A stretch of 64,000 nucleotides of DNA, taken from positions 8,122,001-8,186,000 of the forward strand of contig CAJFCV020000004.1 in the NCBI GenBank assembly GCA_904066235.2. The letters are read 5' to 3'. Source of the stretch: Bursaphelenchus xylophilus. Lineage: Eukaryota > Nematoda > Chromadorea > Rhabditida > Aphelenchoididae. Position numbers and translations under genes: made by a program. Below are positions 39,547-56,988 of this stretch, piece after piece; position 1 is the first letter of the stretch; every line of letters begins with the position of its first letter. Below the pieces are notes generated by a model. That model was not told the origin of the DNA. It made no database searches and saw only the letters and a program-made list of their open reading frames with translations.

Positions 39547-40557
39547 CAAGGGAAGTCACTTTTTTCGCAGATCGATCCATACTGGTGACCTAGTGGACTG
39601 TGAAGGCCTCAGGCTGCGTAAGAAGAATCTGGCGTCCAAAAGTGTTTACGGGCCCTGAGGGCAGAGTTATGGCTCATCAAAGTTTGCGCAAAAAAGGTTC
39701 CGAAAAGACCCTCCAAAAAAACTGGATCGAAGAAGTGAGCTTCGGTAGCAGAGTGGTTCGCAGATTTTTCTTTTGTCTGGAAGGGCCAGGGTTCGATTCC
39801 TCTTCCCGGCAATAACTAAAAATAATATTGTAAGAGTAGCGTAAGTTGCAAAAAAAATATTTTAAAATATTTTTTGAAAAATATTATTATCCTGTCGTTA
39901 AAATTTGGGGAAGTCGTTGTGAGCTTGGACACAGTGAGGGATGCGAGGGCATTTTTCCACCGAGGATCACATTCAATTTCTGGAATAATGCGGCGATTAC
40001 GGTGGATCAAGACGCCGTATCATTGGAGAAAACTGCGGGAACTTTGGCGTAAAGGTAGGACTGGGATTCTCAATATGTATATCTCTGATGTTTTAGAAGA
40101 CGCCCTTGGTGATCGTGGTATCATGCTGAAGCGTTTCAGTCGAACGCTTGCTGTCTGGGCAGATGATAAATTTAGTGACGATATGAACAAAATCGTCATT
40201 TTTTAACGACAGGATAATAATATTTTTCAAAAAATATTTTAAAATATTTTTTTTGTAACTTACGCTACTCTTACAATATTATTTTTAGTTATTGCCGGGA
40301 AGAAGAATCGAACCCTGGCCCTTCCAGACAAAAGAAAAATCTGCGAACCACTCGGCTACCGAAGCTCACTTCTCCGATCCAGTTTTTTTGGAGGGTCTTT
40401 TCGGAACCTTTTTTGCGCGAACTTTGATGAGCCATAACTCTGCCCTCAAGGCCCGTAAACACTTTTGGACGCCAGATTCTTCTTACGCAGCCTGAGGCCT
40501 TCACAGTCCACTAGGTCACCAGTATGGATCGATCTGCGAAAAAAGTGACTTCCCTTG
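39547..40557. mobile_element. 1,011 bp foldback element with 357 bp inverted repeats, TAA target duplication and gene-like insert
   Basis: The arms 39547-39903 and 40201-40557 are near-identical reverse complements (a few substitutions) around a 297 bp spacer. Termini read CAAGGGAAGTC...GACTTCCCTTG and are flanked by TAA (39544-39546 and 40558-40560). The 3 bp TWA duplication and the C(A/G)AGGGAA end match the element at 21759-22274, so I place both in one PIF/Harbinger-like non-autonomous family (inference). Each arm has a tRNA-like module: in the left arm A box TAGCAGAGTGG (39746-39756) and perfect B box GGTTCGATTCC (39790-39800), 33 nt apart. The spacer reads like a protein in two frames and has an intron-like GTAGGA...GTTTTAG stretch, so it may be a captured gene fragment. 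The element ends 45 bp past the stop of the neighbouring seven-TM gene. Confidence 0.9.
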
Positions 40558-40602
40558 TAAGCGCCCCATTTCGAGCAATTCCCCAATAATTTTTCGTATT
40601 CC

Positions 40603-43313
40603 TTATTCCAGATGTTCAACCATCAATTGCTTCTTGTCATTCTGGCTGACAAATGCCAATGGCCCACCATTTCCAATATTCATCGAGGCCGGTGGTGGAG
40701 GGACTATGCCTTGGGCGATTAAAGATGGATTTGCCCACCGAAGCGCCTCCAACGGATAGATGGAACGGTATCTGTTGGGGATCAGCGTCCAGCAAGAGCC
40801 GTCCTTGTCACTGCGATAGCAGGCGCCACAAGTCAACAGGGAGATGAAGGACTCGCGGAAGGCCGGAAGGCAGATCACATTGGCGAAATAAAACGCGACC
40901 GGGATGTATAATTGAGTGGTCTGGAGGAAGGAGACCACCGGTTTTAATTTATCCGCCAATTCCAGGAGGGACGCCATGTCCAGAGAGGATCCGGAAGTCG
41001 TATCGGAGCTGCTGGAAGACGATTTCATTTCTTTCATGTATTCCGTAACGGTGGGGACAACATTGAGCATGATGTAATTGAACGAATTCATCAAGTTCTG
41101 AGTGGCAACGAACGTCGTCACAATAACTATGTTGAACCAGAGCATGAATAGATCGATAAGGTCGGAAAATTTCTGTAAACGGGATTAGGATGGGTAAAAG
41201 AGAGGACAGAAGAACAAAAAGGGAAAGGAACTGCAAGCGGATCCTGGCATTTGGTCCAGGCAACATGTTATCTATTACATACTTATTCAATCGCCCAATA
41301 GCCAAGTTGTTGGATTGGCCCCGAGAATCTCACAGCTGAATTTTTGTTCTTAAAACGCCTTTTGAAAAAAAATTCTGTGATTTCATTTTACAGTAAGACC
41401 TTTTTGATGTCATAATTTCGCCTCCATACAGGGAAGTTTCTGGCCCCCATTACTGTCTGTATATTTCGTTAACACCTTCATTAACCATTTGCTCTGCCAT
41501 TCCTAAGCCTACAGTAGGTCGTGTTCTATTCGCAATTTCACCTGCACCGAGAATCCACGCACCTGTTCAGAAGTCTCAACAAAAAAGACACGCCCACGAT
41601 TACAGAAGCACCGCAGTGGTCATACATTTTAAAATTCAACTCGATTTCACAAGACAATACCAGAAAATTCTACCGAACTCCTAAGCACACTGCACGCCAC
41701 GTACGTTGCCTATGTAACCGAGGATGGCGGCCAGTAAACGCATCCCAAAACCGGGCGTATAGACTCTCCAGCCACCCCACCACACGTTCCAACTCACCTC
41801 GCCCAACCGGCCCTCCAAACTTTTACAATTCAACAGCGCGAAGCAAATAAAGTAGCCGGCAGAAGCAAGCGCAAACAGCAGCAGGTAGATGACGGTTATG
41901 TAGCCGCCTACACAAATGTAGAACTGGTAGGCTTCGAGATAAGTGCCAGTGGGAACTTGACCGTCTCCATCAAGGGCTTTGTACTGAAATGAAGAAACCT
42001 TTGGATGAATGGGATAGATTTGAAAAGGAATTTTGCAAAGAGAGGGCCACGTCAAACTGAGGAGTCCGTTGACCGGAATAGACTCTTCGCTATCGGTTTT
42101 TTACAGATTTACACTGATTTTTAGACCAAAAATTCGATACAAATTCGGCACCCGAAGCGTGAGCTAAATATTTCAGAATATCGTCATTTGGTGCATAGCC
42201 TATCTTCGCAAAATTTGATGCGAAGTTTGCACTTTCACTGCATCGCTTGATGATTTCCTTTGCGTAAACCTACGTAAAGGAGCGCGAGGAAACCATTGGC
42301 GCCAAAAAGAGCCCCATAAACGATCACCCAAAGAAACCATTTGAAGAAGTAAGTGCCGCGAAGACTCGAAGCGCCATAGGAAATCAAATATATTGGGACC
42401 ATAATCGTAATTGCTGAAATTTCATTCATAATTGTGTAGCATTTAATATTGTACGAGTTGAAATTGATACTCTAAAGCCACTTACAAGCCGGGAAAGCCG
42501 AAAGAGTAACCCATTGAATCGCTTTTTGGTGTACCGTAACATAAACATTCCTCATGTAATCTTGCCAAGGACTGTCCTCATCCACATCGACGAAAACAAA
42601 CTGAAAAAAGGTGTCATCAAGGTTAGTGGTGGCTAAAAACTTACCAGATTGATGATCATGAAGATGGTGACATAAAGAACGTGCCATCTGGTTCCATCAT
42701 TCCTCATTCTTCGGCCGAAAATACAAGTCCACAGCTGGATAATCATCAAGACAAAGCCGAGGATACAGAAGAAACAGAACTTGATGTTAGTCCAGTCAGC
42801 GGTCTTGAGCTTGCCTTGGGAGTCCGTGTAGTCGTAGGTGTCTTCTGGAGAGATATTAGTTTAGAAATGGAAATTGGATTTATTTGACAGAGCAATTACA
42901 AAAATCGCTAGATATTGCAATTTTTGGCTTAAAAATTTTTAAGTCTGTGGTAAGCAAACTTCTCAAAAGATAAGTCGATCACACGTGTACACGTCAATCC
43001 AAAATAGAAGAAAAAATTTCCCGCGCCTTTTTGGTGATTCGTTCAAAACGAAATGTCACTATCCGATAAAAAAAAATTTCTTATCTTTCTTCTTTAAATC
43101 GAGCTCTCCCTAGTATTACAATATCACCTTACCATCCTTGTGCTTGTTCTTAGTTGCCGCTCGTTTGACTCGATCATGAACTGGCTCATCCGTCAGCAAA
43201 TCCACATAATCGTCGTTCACATACTGATCAGCCGCTGAGATCAAGACCACCACCAACAATGGGGCCAGATTACGGACGGATAATATTCGTCGCAGGGCCA
43301 ACAGAAATCCCAT
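40603..43313 (-). CDS. Signal-peptide-bearing, roughly seven-TM membrane protein, unrecognised
   Basis: Six exons join in phase: 43133-43313, 42645-42844, about 42490-42602, about 42268-42410, about 41800-41984 and 40603-41172, about 465 aa. Residues 1-28 include a signal peptide (LAPLLVVVLISAADQ). A short ectodomain has a VKRAA dibasic site. Then come hydrophobic spans: KFCFFCILGFVLMIIQLW; HVLYVTIFMIINLFVFV; ITIMVPIYLISYGA; FKWFLWVIVYGALFGANGFL; FYICVGGYITVIYLLLFAL; LWFNIVIVTTFVAT; and YIPVAFYFANVICLPAF. Between the sixth and seventh spans is a Ser-rich loop. The tail contains CGACYRSDKDGSCW and Pro-rich sequence. An extracellular N-terminus with seven spans looks GPCR-like, but no DRY or NPxxY motif is visible. 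I do not recognise the family. Confidence 0.82.
41275..41340 (+). repeat. tRNA-like/SINE-like fragment in intron
   Basis: TTACATACTTATTCAA leads into TAGCCAAGTTGTTGGATTGG, which looks like a tRNA D-arm/A-box. The same leader and a related core occur at 51802-51884. It lacks a clean B box and is probably a degraded copy. It sits in the last intron of the seven-TM gene. Confidence 0.35.
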
Positions 43314-44768
43314 TTAGATACCGCAAAAGGGCGGTCGAAACGCCGCGAGGAACTACTTGTAGTAGCCTGGAAGTTTCGGAAAATAAATACAAGGCAAATC
43401 TGTCAAATACTGTAGAGATTCTACAGTAAGATTGTAACGTCAGCCCCAAACTTTACTCCCCGAGAGTTTTAAAAACAACTAAACCTTTAAAATGCGGAAT
43501 TCAATGTGAAGACAGCTGAAAACTCACGCTTAAATAGCCCGAGGCGGCTTCACCTGGCCCGGCATCGCTGATGAGCCGTGATTTCCACTAGACCAGAGGA
43601 ACAGCAGGTGATTTTGAGAATCCTTAAAGACAGCGTACAGCTTCATAATAGGCCCATCTAAATTAACAAACTTCTGGATACAATGTTTCTTTGTAGTTTT
43701 GAGACTAAACTTGTAAAGAGTGTAACAATTGAAACTTGAACTTGAATAAACATGGATAATATATATGAAGAATAAGAAGAATAAAAAAGATCCGAACCAT
43801 CTAGAACCTTTAAAGATCACAAGGAGACCTCATGCGAGTGACCAATGATAAGATAACACCGGAAAATAGGATGATGACCATCGATAATCGTCTTTTATTT
43901 TCAACCATTCACTATGAGCAATATTTTTTACTGTAAAAAATAAAATTTTAAGGCAAAGTTTCCTTGTCTACTGTATTTTCAAGACTATCTCAACCTTCGT
44001 GAAGCTCAATGTGTCCTTTAGAGTTCATCTTGGCCATCCTGACGCACTTTTCTGTTATTTTTGTCTTAGTCCACTGGCTGATAGACGAACAAGTCATTGA
44101 CAAATTGATAAAATTCAATGTAATTCGCTCCAAAATTATGCTCCCTCACATTTATCGAAAACGCAATTTTGTTTCGGTTCGAATCTCTGGTGCACCGAGA
44201 ATTGATAAGGAATCTTCCCGGTTAATTTTTTTGCGTCTTTTAATTCCATTAGAAAAATGTTTAATCTGGTCTAGAAAAAAGATTTTTGCGGTAAAATACG
44301 ACTTATTCATTCGGAACCGACTTTTCTCACCTAAGAAATGTTTATCAAGCCCTACAAGCTCGTATTTTACAATTTTCGGCCAAAAATTTTGTGTTTCGCA
44401 ACGAAACTTTTGGCCCGGCAAAAAACGACTTCAAAAATAAAAAAAATCAATTTTTCGGAAATTTGTCGACAATGTCATCACAAAGATAATAAAATAACTG
44501 ATATAATCCGTGATTTTGGGGTCGAGAAGACCGTTTCTATCTCCTTATCAGGGTTCCCCTGCTTCTCCACGCATTTTTAGATAATTTTCTAATGAAATTG
44601 AGTAAAGATAACTTTTCCATCCACCTGCATTTGACGTGAATTTACCTTCTGGAAGTCGCAGTTTATACCTAAAATATATTTCCGAACAGTTACAGCTGTG
44701 TTTATTTTTTTAGGCTCACACATTTGGGAGGGTCAAATAGAAGTGCAACTTGAGCTGAACAGCTCACA
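43314..44768. other. Intergenic between divergent seven-TM and ABCC genes
   Basis: Shared divergent 5' region. A 96-codon minus-strand frame at 43530-43820 starts at GTG and is not called. A good acceptor (TTTATTTTTTTAG, ending 44713) lies 55 nt upstream of the ABCC ATG and is a likely spliced-leader site. Confidence 0.5.
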
Positions 44769-51211
<6,443 letters not shown>

Positions 51212-52568
51212 GACCCGTAGAACTCTCATCTTATATGTTGTAAAAATCCTGAGGTTTTCATAGCTGTTACTATAGCCATAGATTATTATTAAGTTTATAT
51301 TTTTGTCAATTTTAATAATTTCCCAACACCTTTTTTTTGCTAGATTTTGTATCTATCTAACCATAAATAATCGATAAGTTAGTTTTGGAATTGAAGGGCG
51401 CGAAGAGAAGGAGTGCAGTGTTAGCCAAGTCATATACTGTAAACCGTCATGGCTGGAGCAGTCATCAAGATTTCCAACATGCCTATTTTTCTTGATTTTT
51501 GCACTTGGCTCAAATTAAAATTAAAACCGTCAGAGATCTTTTCTTTCAATACAAAAGTGCAAGAAAAAACGGATTTTCTGAATGTCATTATTTTTTCATT
51601 TCTGTGATGACTACTGTATACATTGCCTTGGTTTCCGACGAATTTGATTTTTAGAAAGTAATTATCAGCTGATCATCATCAATTGGAAACAAAGCCTTGA
51701 ATAAAACTTTTATAGTGTATTGTAGAGCTCTATTGTCTCGAGAGTTCAATGTCTTCCTTCCACAGCTCTCTTTCTGGCAAATTAAATATGGCTTGTGTAA
51801 CTTACATACTTATCCAACGGCTAGCCAGATGGTTGGAGCGACCCAAAGCCTCATCTAAATTGTAATTCGACTCTCTGGCTAGCCATTTAAATATTTGATT
51901 TATAGAATTTCGTGTAGCCATTGGATGGTTGTGAAATAAATCACAAAAGATCTGTCCAAAATAAGTTTCTGGTCGCTTTATTTTCTGTCATCAACTTTGT
52001 TCTCTTTCATCCTTCATTAATTACATTATCCTTTATTCCTGCATCCCCGCAGCTACCCGGAGAAGAACAACTTTTGCTCAAAAGAAAAGATTCTAATCGA
52101 AAATTGGGCGCAAAGGAAGGAGAAGGAGAATGAATGTGTTCTGTGGGGTTTCTCGTCCCCCCTCGCCTCTTGTTTATCTTCTCTTTTCTCTTTCGCCTCC
52201 GTTTTTCGTCCCTTTTTTCCACTTTTTCTTCCTTTTACTGCGCTTGAAATTCTAAATTTTCCGCTCACAAACCCTCTTTTCCGACGTTTGTTGGCAGCTG
52301 CGGTGTGTGTTGTAAGTCAACAATAGTTTTTTTGGAAGTTTTACACCGCTTTGCTAAAAAAATTACTGTGCTCTGCCGAAGATGCGTCATTTTCTTAAAA
52401 TTTTTAGCTAAAGTAATATAAATTAGCGTAATGGTCAACTAATTTGATTCTTTTATTGATTGTTTGTGTAAATACTTACTGTCAGTAATAATGCTACTGT
52501 TTCATTTTAATTTACAAGATCTTTTCCACCTATTTTCTTATCCATGTGATCTCTGATCTTTCAGAAGA
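51212..52568. other. Intergenic between ABCC and SANT-like genes
   Basis: 3' flank of the ABC transporter, a tRNA-like repeat at 51802-51884, and a purine/pyrimidine-biased stretch at 52,050-52,260. No gene supported. Confidence 0.5.
51802..51884 (+). repeat. tRNA-like/SINE-like sequence
   Basis: GGCTAGCC at 51819-51826 and again at 51877-51884 is self-complementary, so the two copies can form an 8 bp acceptor-like stem around a 66 nt unit. The unit has an A-box-like CAGATGGTTGGAGCG and a degenerate B box (TAATTCGACTC). The leader TTACATACTTATCCAA is shared with 41275-41340. It is too degenerate for a working tRNA; a tRNA pseudogene or SINE head is more likely. Confidence 0.4.
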
Positions 52569-53439
52569 ATGGTGACGTTAACTGTTGCTGAACAACATTC
52601 TCTCTTCGCCATCTGCGCCCCATATCGGAATTGTCTCAAGGCGAGATTAGTGAACCCTGTTGAGATCGATGGACAACTTCGGACCATCAATGCGTCCATG
52701 AAATGCGAAATCTGGAAGAAGATTCATTCAAAATTCTGCGCAAAACATCCCAGACATTCGAGGACTACGGTGAAAGAGATCCAGGTGTACTATGGATGTT
52801 GGAAACAAAAGTCCAAGATGTTGCTCCAAAGATTGGCTCGAGGAGAGACACTGTATGAGGTGAGAGTCTTATTTATAGATCATGATGACTGATGAGGTAC
52901 TATTTTTTTAGGCTGAACTTGACTCTTTAAAAGCCAGTGGAGTTGATCTAACCAAGTTCAAGACCACTGGCAATGGTGCTGATGTTCCAATGGAACGAGA
53001 ACTCGAGAATTTGGCCACCAATGACACCGAAAGTGCAAGCACTATTACTGATACCAACGACTTCTCGATCGAAGCGCCATTAGCCAAACAGGAGATTGAA
53101 GAAATCCCAACCAGCAGCTTCAATGATGACACGATGAACTTCAGGAACTACACTCTCAATGGAAACAGCAACGATGGAATAAACATTACTCCAACGGTAA
53201 GATTGATTTCATAATTCGAAGGATGATTCCCACTTTAGCCTTTCCAATTCAATTATCAATCGCCCATCACACCCCGTCCATTGTGTATCACCGATGCTCT
53301 AAACATCGTCGACTTCTGTCAAAATAAGGACCTAAAATTTGAGATGAACGGAGAAAACCTAGTGTTCAGACCAAGAGAGCCCGAAGAAGATAAAGCCATC
53401 AACATTCCCATTCAATTATTCAAAGAATTGGGAAAATAA
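52569..53439 (+). CDS. Myb/SANT-like (zeste-type) DNA-binding protein
   Basis: Putative nuclear regulator. Three exons (52569-52859, 52912-53196, 53239-53439) give 258 aa. The ATG follows a CTTTCAG acceptor by four bases, so trans-splicing probably sets the start. Residues 1-90 look like a regulatory-protein-zeste/MSANTD trihelix: LTVAEQHSLFAICAPYRNCL, then CEIWKKIHSKFCAKHP and KEIQVYYGCWKQKSKMLLQR, with the spaced Trp residues usual for the fold. The middle is acidic and Thr/Ser/Asn-rich. The C-terminus has no known domain. It is a different fold variant from the MADF gene at 16257. Function beyond DNA binding is not inferred. Confidence 0.8.
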
Positions 53440-53613
53440 TTATGTTCTGAATACAATAAGTAATAATTCTAAGTAACCTAAATTAACTACTGCTAAATAA
53501 AGAATGGTTTCTACTTTCTAGCGCAATTCTAAACCACTCGGAATATAAACAACGAGTTTATCAATAATCCAACATAATAAAAACAACAGTAAAACCGAGA
53601 GCCGACCAAGAGT

Positions 53614-54461
53614 TTATTCTTGGACAACAGTGGTCTTCTCCGAAACGTAGATACCGTCCAAGAACTTTCGGATATCTTTGTTTCTGACGTTGGTTGACTG
53701 TTGGATGCTGGCGGCTGAAAAGATTGAGGTAAAAACACTCATAAATTTTGGACATTGCTTATAACAAATGTAAAAAACCATGTAAAAAATTTGCTTACCG
53801 GCCTGTGAGACCAGTTGGAGGTCGTTTCCTTCAATGATCAACTCGTCCTTTTGTTTAGTAGACATGCTGGCAGCAACACCTTTGGGGAGGGTAACGCGTC
53901 GGATCAGCTTCTCACCCAAGAAGTTACGGATCTAAAGATAAAAATAATATTTTATACAGCATCCCAAAAAATTACAATCGCAGTGACATAACCGAAAAAG
54001 ATTGTAAAAGATTAAAAACGAAGAAGAGACCGACGTTGTCAAAAATTGATCAACGTTTTTTCCTATGCACCCCCAAAACCCGCTCAAGTTCGCCTAAAAA
54101 CAAAATACACTCGACAAAAAATACTTACATCAACAACGGTGTTGTTTTCCTGAAGAGAAATGTTGATGGGGAAGTGAGCGTATACGGAACGCATCTTGTA
54201 GATATATCCCTTGGTGACCCCCTTGATCATGTTGTCAATGTGAGAGCAGACGGAGCGGATGGCGGCCAATTCCTTGCGAATACCGAACCATTTGCGCACA
54301 CGGAGAACGCTCTTGCCCTCCTTGAGGATCTCGACTCCCAAGTGCCGGAAAGAACGGGCCAACTTTCCGCGAGGACCAGTCACCTGGACCAATCGGTTGT
54401 TTACGGTGAAGGTAACTCCTTCGGGGAACTTGACGATGTCGCTGCTCTCGATCAGCTTCAT
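53614..54461 (-). CDS. rpl-9: 60S ribosomal protein L9 (uL6)
   Basis: Large-subunit ribosomal protein at the base of the stalk region. Three exons (54129-54461, 53799-53931, 53614-53714) give 188 aa, the usual length. The start [20 protein letters not shown] and the motifs [48 protein letters not shown] and the C-terminal [19 protein letters not shown] are textbook eL9. An acceptor TTATTTCCAG ends seven bases before the ATG, so the mRNA is probably trans-spliced with a very short 5' UTR. The cogc-8 gene lies upstream in the same orientation, 431 bp away, a spacing that could be operonic. An antisense open frame at 54036-54491 is a shadow. Confidence 0.97.
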
Positions 54462-54892
54462 GTTTTACCTGGAAATAACACAAATGGTTGAAACTCTTAA
54501 AAACTAGAGAAAACATCGAAATTTTGCATCAAAACACGCAAACCCTAAAGAAATATAAAATCGAACATTCGAAATAATGTATTACTAATCAAAATAACTG
54601 GTAAACGCACCAAAATGTGCAATTTTGCACTTTTTTATCAATTTACCCCACTTTTCAATAAAAGAAAAATCTTCCGAAGGCCTTTTATTTCTACAGTTCG
54701 TTTGTTTTCGTGGTGGGACGGGACCTCTGGCATAATGTATCGAAAAAAATTGACTGCCGAGCTGCGCCCAAATTATCCTTCCCATATTTTTTGCCCAAGA
54801 GATTTACATCTATAATCATATTCTTATCCGTTATTCCCATATAAATATAAATATCACAGTTTATTATCATAGGTTATATAAATAAAACTCAA

Positions 54893-56988
54893 TTACGCTG
54901 TTGATTCCGTTGCTGCTGCTAACCGTGAACCGACCGACGAGAAGTCATAGTTCTCAATCTAAAATTGGGGAATTAGTTTATTTCCCAGTTTAAAATACGT
55001 CAATCCAAACATATTTAAACAAGCTCCCAAAACTCACAAAAGTGTCATGACTAATCTGCGATTGAAAGTAGGGTTTGAAACACGTCTCGAAGGAGAAGAT
55101 CCCTTGGAAACACTGATTTAGGAACGGTGCAAAGTGGATTACGATCAATTCGGTAGCGCGTTTTCTGAGACTCTCGTCTGCTGGGTCTCCAAATCGTTGA
55201 ATCCATTCTAGAACTGCATGCAGCGATGATTTCAAAACGTTGAATACATCGTTTATCTGTAAATAGTCCATTGTCACTCATTCTGGATAAACAAACACCT
55301 TTTCAAACCACCTTAAGCGACCCAAAATTTAAATTACACTTACATAAACAGGAGATAAAGAGTGCCTGAGGTCGTTTAGAGCATCAATAATCTCATTCCC
55401 ATATACACAAAGGTCATCCCAGACGCATATTTCGACTGGTGCTGTTGATGACTGTGCTTCTGCACTGGCTGTTTTGCCCTCAATATCATTTCTGTTTACT
55501 TTGAAGATGTCTTCATCCAAAAGATCCAATTGTTTTTGGCCGATAAATCTAAACACCAAATTCAAATCAAATTCTAAACTTGCATTTCCGTGGCTTTCTG
55601 CACTCTTCTGGAGAACGATTCCAATGTCATTAATGCCAGTTCATTGATGATCAAAGGTCGGAAGTCCATTCCCATTCGTCCAAAGGAATTGGCGAAGCTC
55701 ATAAGTTTCCCGCCGATGGACTCTAAATCAATTGGTGATCTTCTGTCGGTTGATCGAATTCTCTCAAACATAACGTCAATATTTCTGTGGGCCCAAGATT
55801 GTAGTAGATAGTTCTGGGATCCTCCAGTCCACCGCTCCCATCTTGGATCATCGGAAGATGACTGAAACAATATACAAAACAATATAGGTCGTTTGTAAAA
55901 ATTGAACAGTGTCATCACCCTTTCTCAAGCCATATTTACCACTTTACAAAGTGACTTACGTATTTCTTATGAGAATCAACACCTGGGAACACTGCGAGAT
56001 ATAAGACTATAGTATCATACATACAGTCTCTGTATACGTCCACAATTTTGATCGCATAATCCGGTTCTGACTAAAATCCAACCATCATAAACATTGTGAT
56101 AATTACATACCATCAAAGCCATTGCATTCTTTTCCAGATACACATCTCTATATTGCAGTAGACATACTCGGAGCTGTGTGTTTGATATGTACGGGATCTT
56201 CCTGATGTTATTTACAATTTGAATAGACTTGGCAAGATCAATAGGACCGGCGAATTTGTTAAAGAGGACATCCAGAAGACCGTGACGTGCTTCGATTAGT
56301 GTGTGAGAAACTTTCTAAAAGAAAAATAAAAAATAAAAAAAAATAACTCGCCTTGATAATCTGATTCTCCCCCAGTTTGCTTTGTTGAAGATTAACGGCA
56401 AAGGTTGTCAAAGCATAAGCCAGATCGTATTGGCCATGTCGAATACATTTATCCATCATCTTTGGCAAATTTACGATCTCCCAGATTGGCGATTCGTCCG
56501 AAATTGCATCATCCAAATGCATAAACTCCCGAAATATGTCTTCTGAGCTCTCGATAAAAGCTTCCGTCTCTTCTATCAGCACAGGCAATCGTTCTTTGAC
56601 ATGCGACATCTCCTTGTTGATGTTATCCAACTAAAATGATACAAATATTAATAGATCGTAATTCCAATTGATGATAATGGTGCACTAAATACTCAAAAGG
56701 AGCTACGAACCATATCACTGCAGTTCTCGGCGGTTCTTCCGGCATCAGCATAGATTCTGTAGTTATTGAAGGCCAAATCACTGATCTTTTGAGTCAAATG
56801 TGAAATTTGTGATGATAATCCCGCTCTTTTCGATTCTAAATGGCAAGTACAAAAAGATTAATGAAGAACATACCAAGTTCACTCAGACTGCAGTTACGAA
56901 AACCTGCAAAAGCTTCAATTGATTTCAATCTGTCATCCACATTCCCATCAAATGAACTCTCCGATATTAGCCGATCTTTTCTCGACAT
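54893..56988 (-). CDS. cogc-8: Conserved oligomeric Golgi complex subunit 8
   Basis: Subunit of the COG tethering complex, which recycles Golgi glycosylation enzymes. The ATG is at 56988, preceded by a TTTGTATAG acceptor. Exons include 56874-56988, 56711-56835, 56352-56630, one from 56314, then several to 55038 and a last exon at 54893-54958 (IENYDFSSVGSRLAAATESTA). The N-terminal half is coiled-coil-like (SSQISHLTQKISDLAFNNY, then the KEMSHVKERLPVLIEETEAF helix), followed by COG8 hallmarks: LPKMMDKCIRHGQYDLAYAL, IPYISNTQLRVCLLQYRDVYL, KIVDVYRDCMYDTIVLYLAV, and SFANSFGRMGMDFRPLI. Intron 56315-56351 is 37 nt and begins GCGAGT, a GC-AG intron required by frame (AAG|AAA). An AATAAA-type signal lies about 30 nt past the stop. 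Confidence 0.9.

Noticed and set aside
39600..39815. Paired 71-codon frames in the foldback arms (also 40289-40504)
   Set aside because: Mirror copies of the inverted repeat; they run through the tRNA-like boxes and carry no domain.
43530..43820. 96-codon frame with a hydrophobic N-terminus
   Set aside because: First codon is GTG, so the apparent signal sequence has no start; no acceptor upstream in phase.
44160..44190. B-box-like GGTTCGAATCT
   Set aside because: No A box at tRNA spacing and no stem; not a tRNA gene.
54036..54491. 151-codon plus-strand frame opposite rpl-9
   Set aside because: Shadow of the rpl-9 first exon on the other strand.
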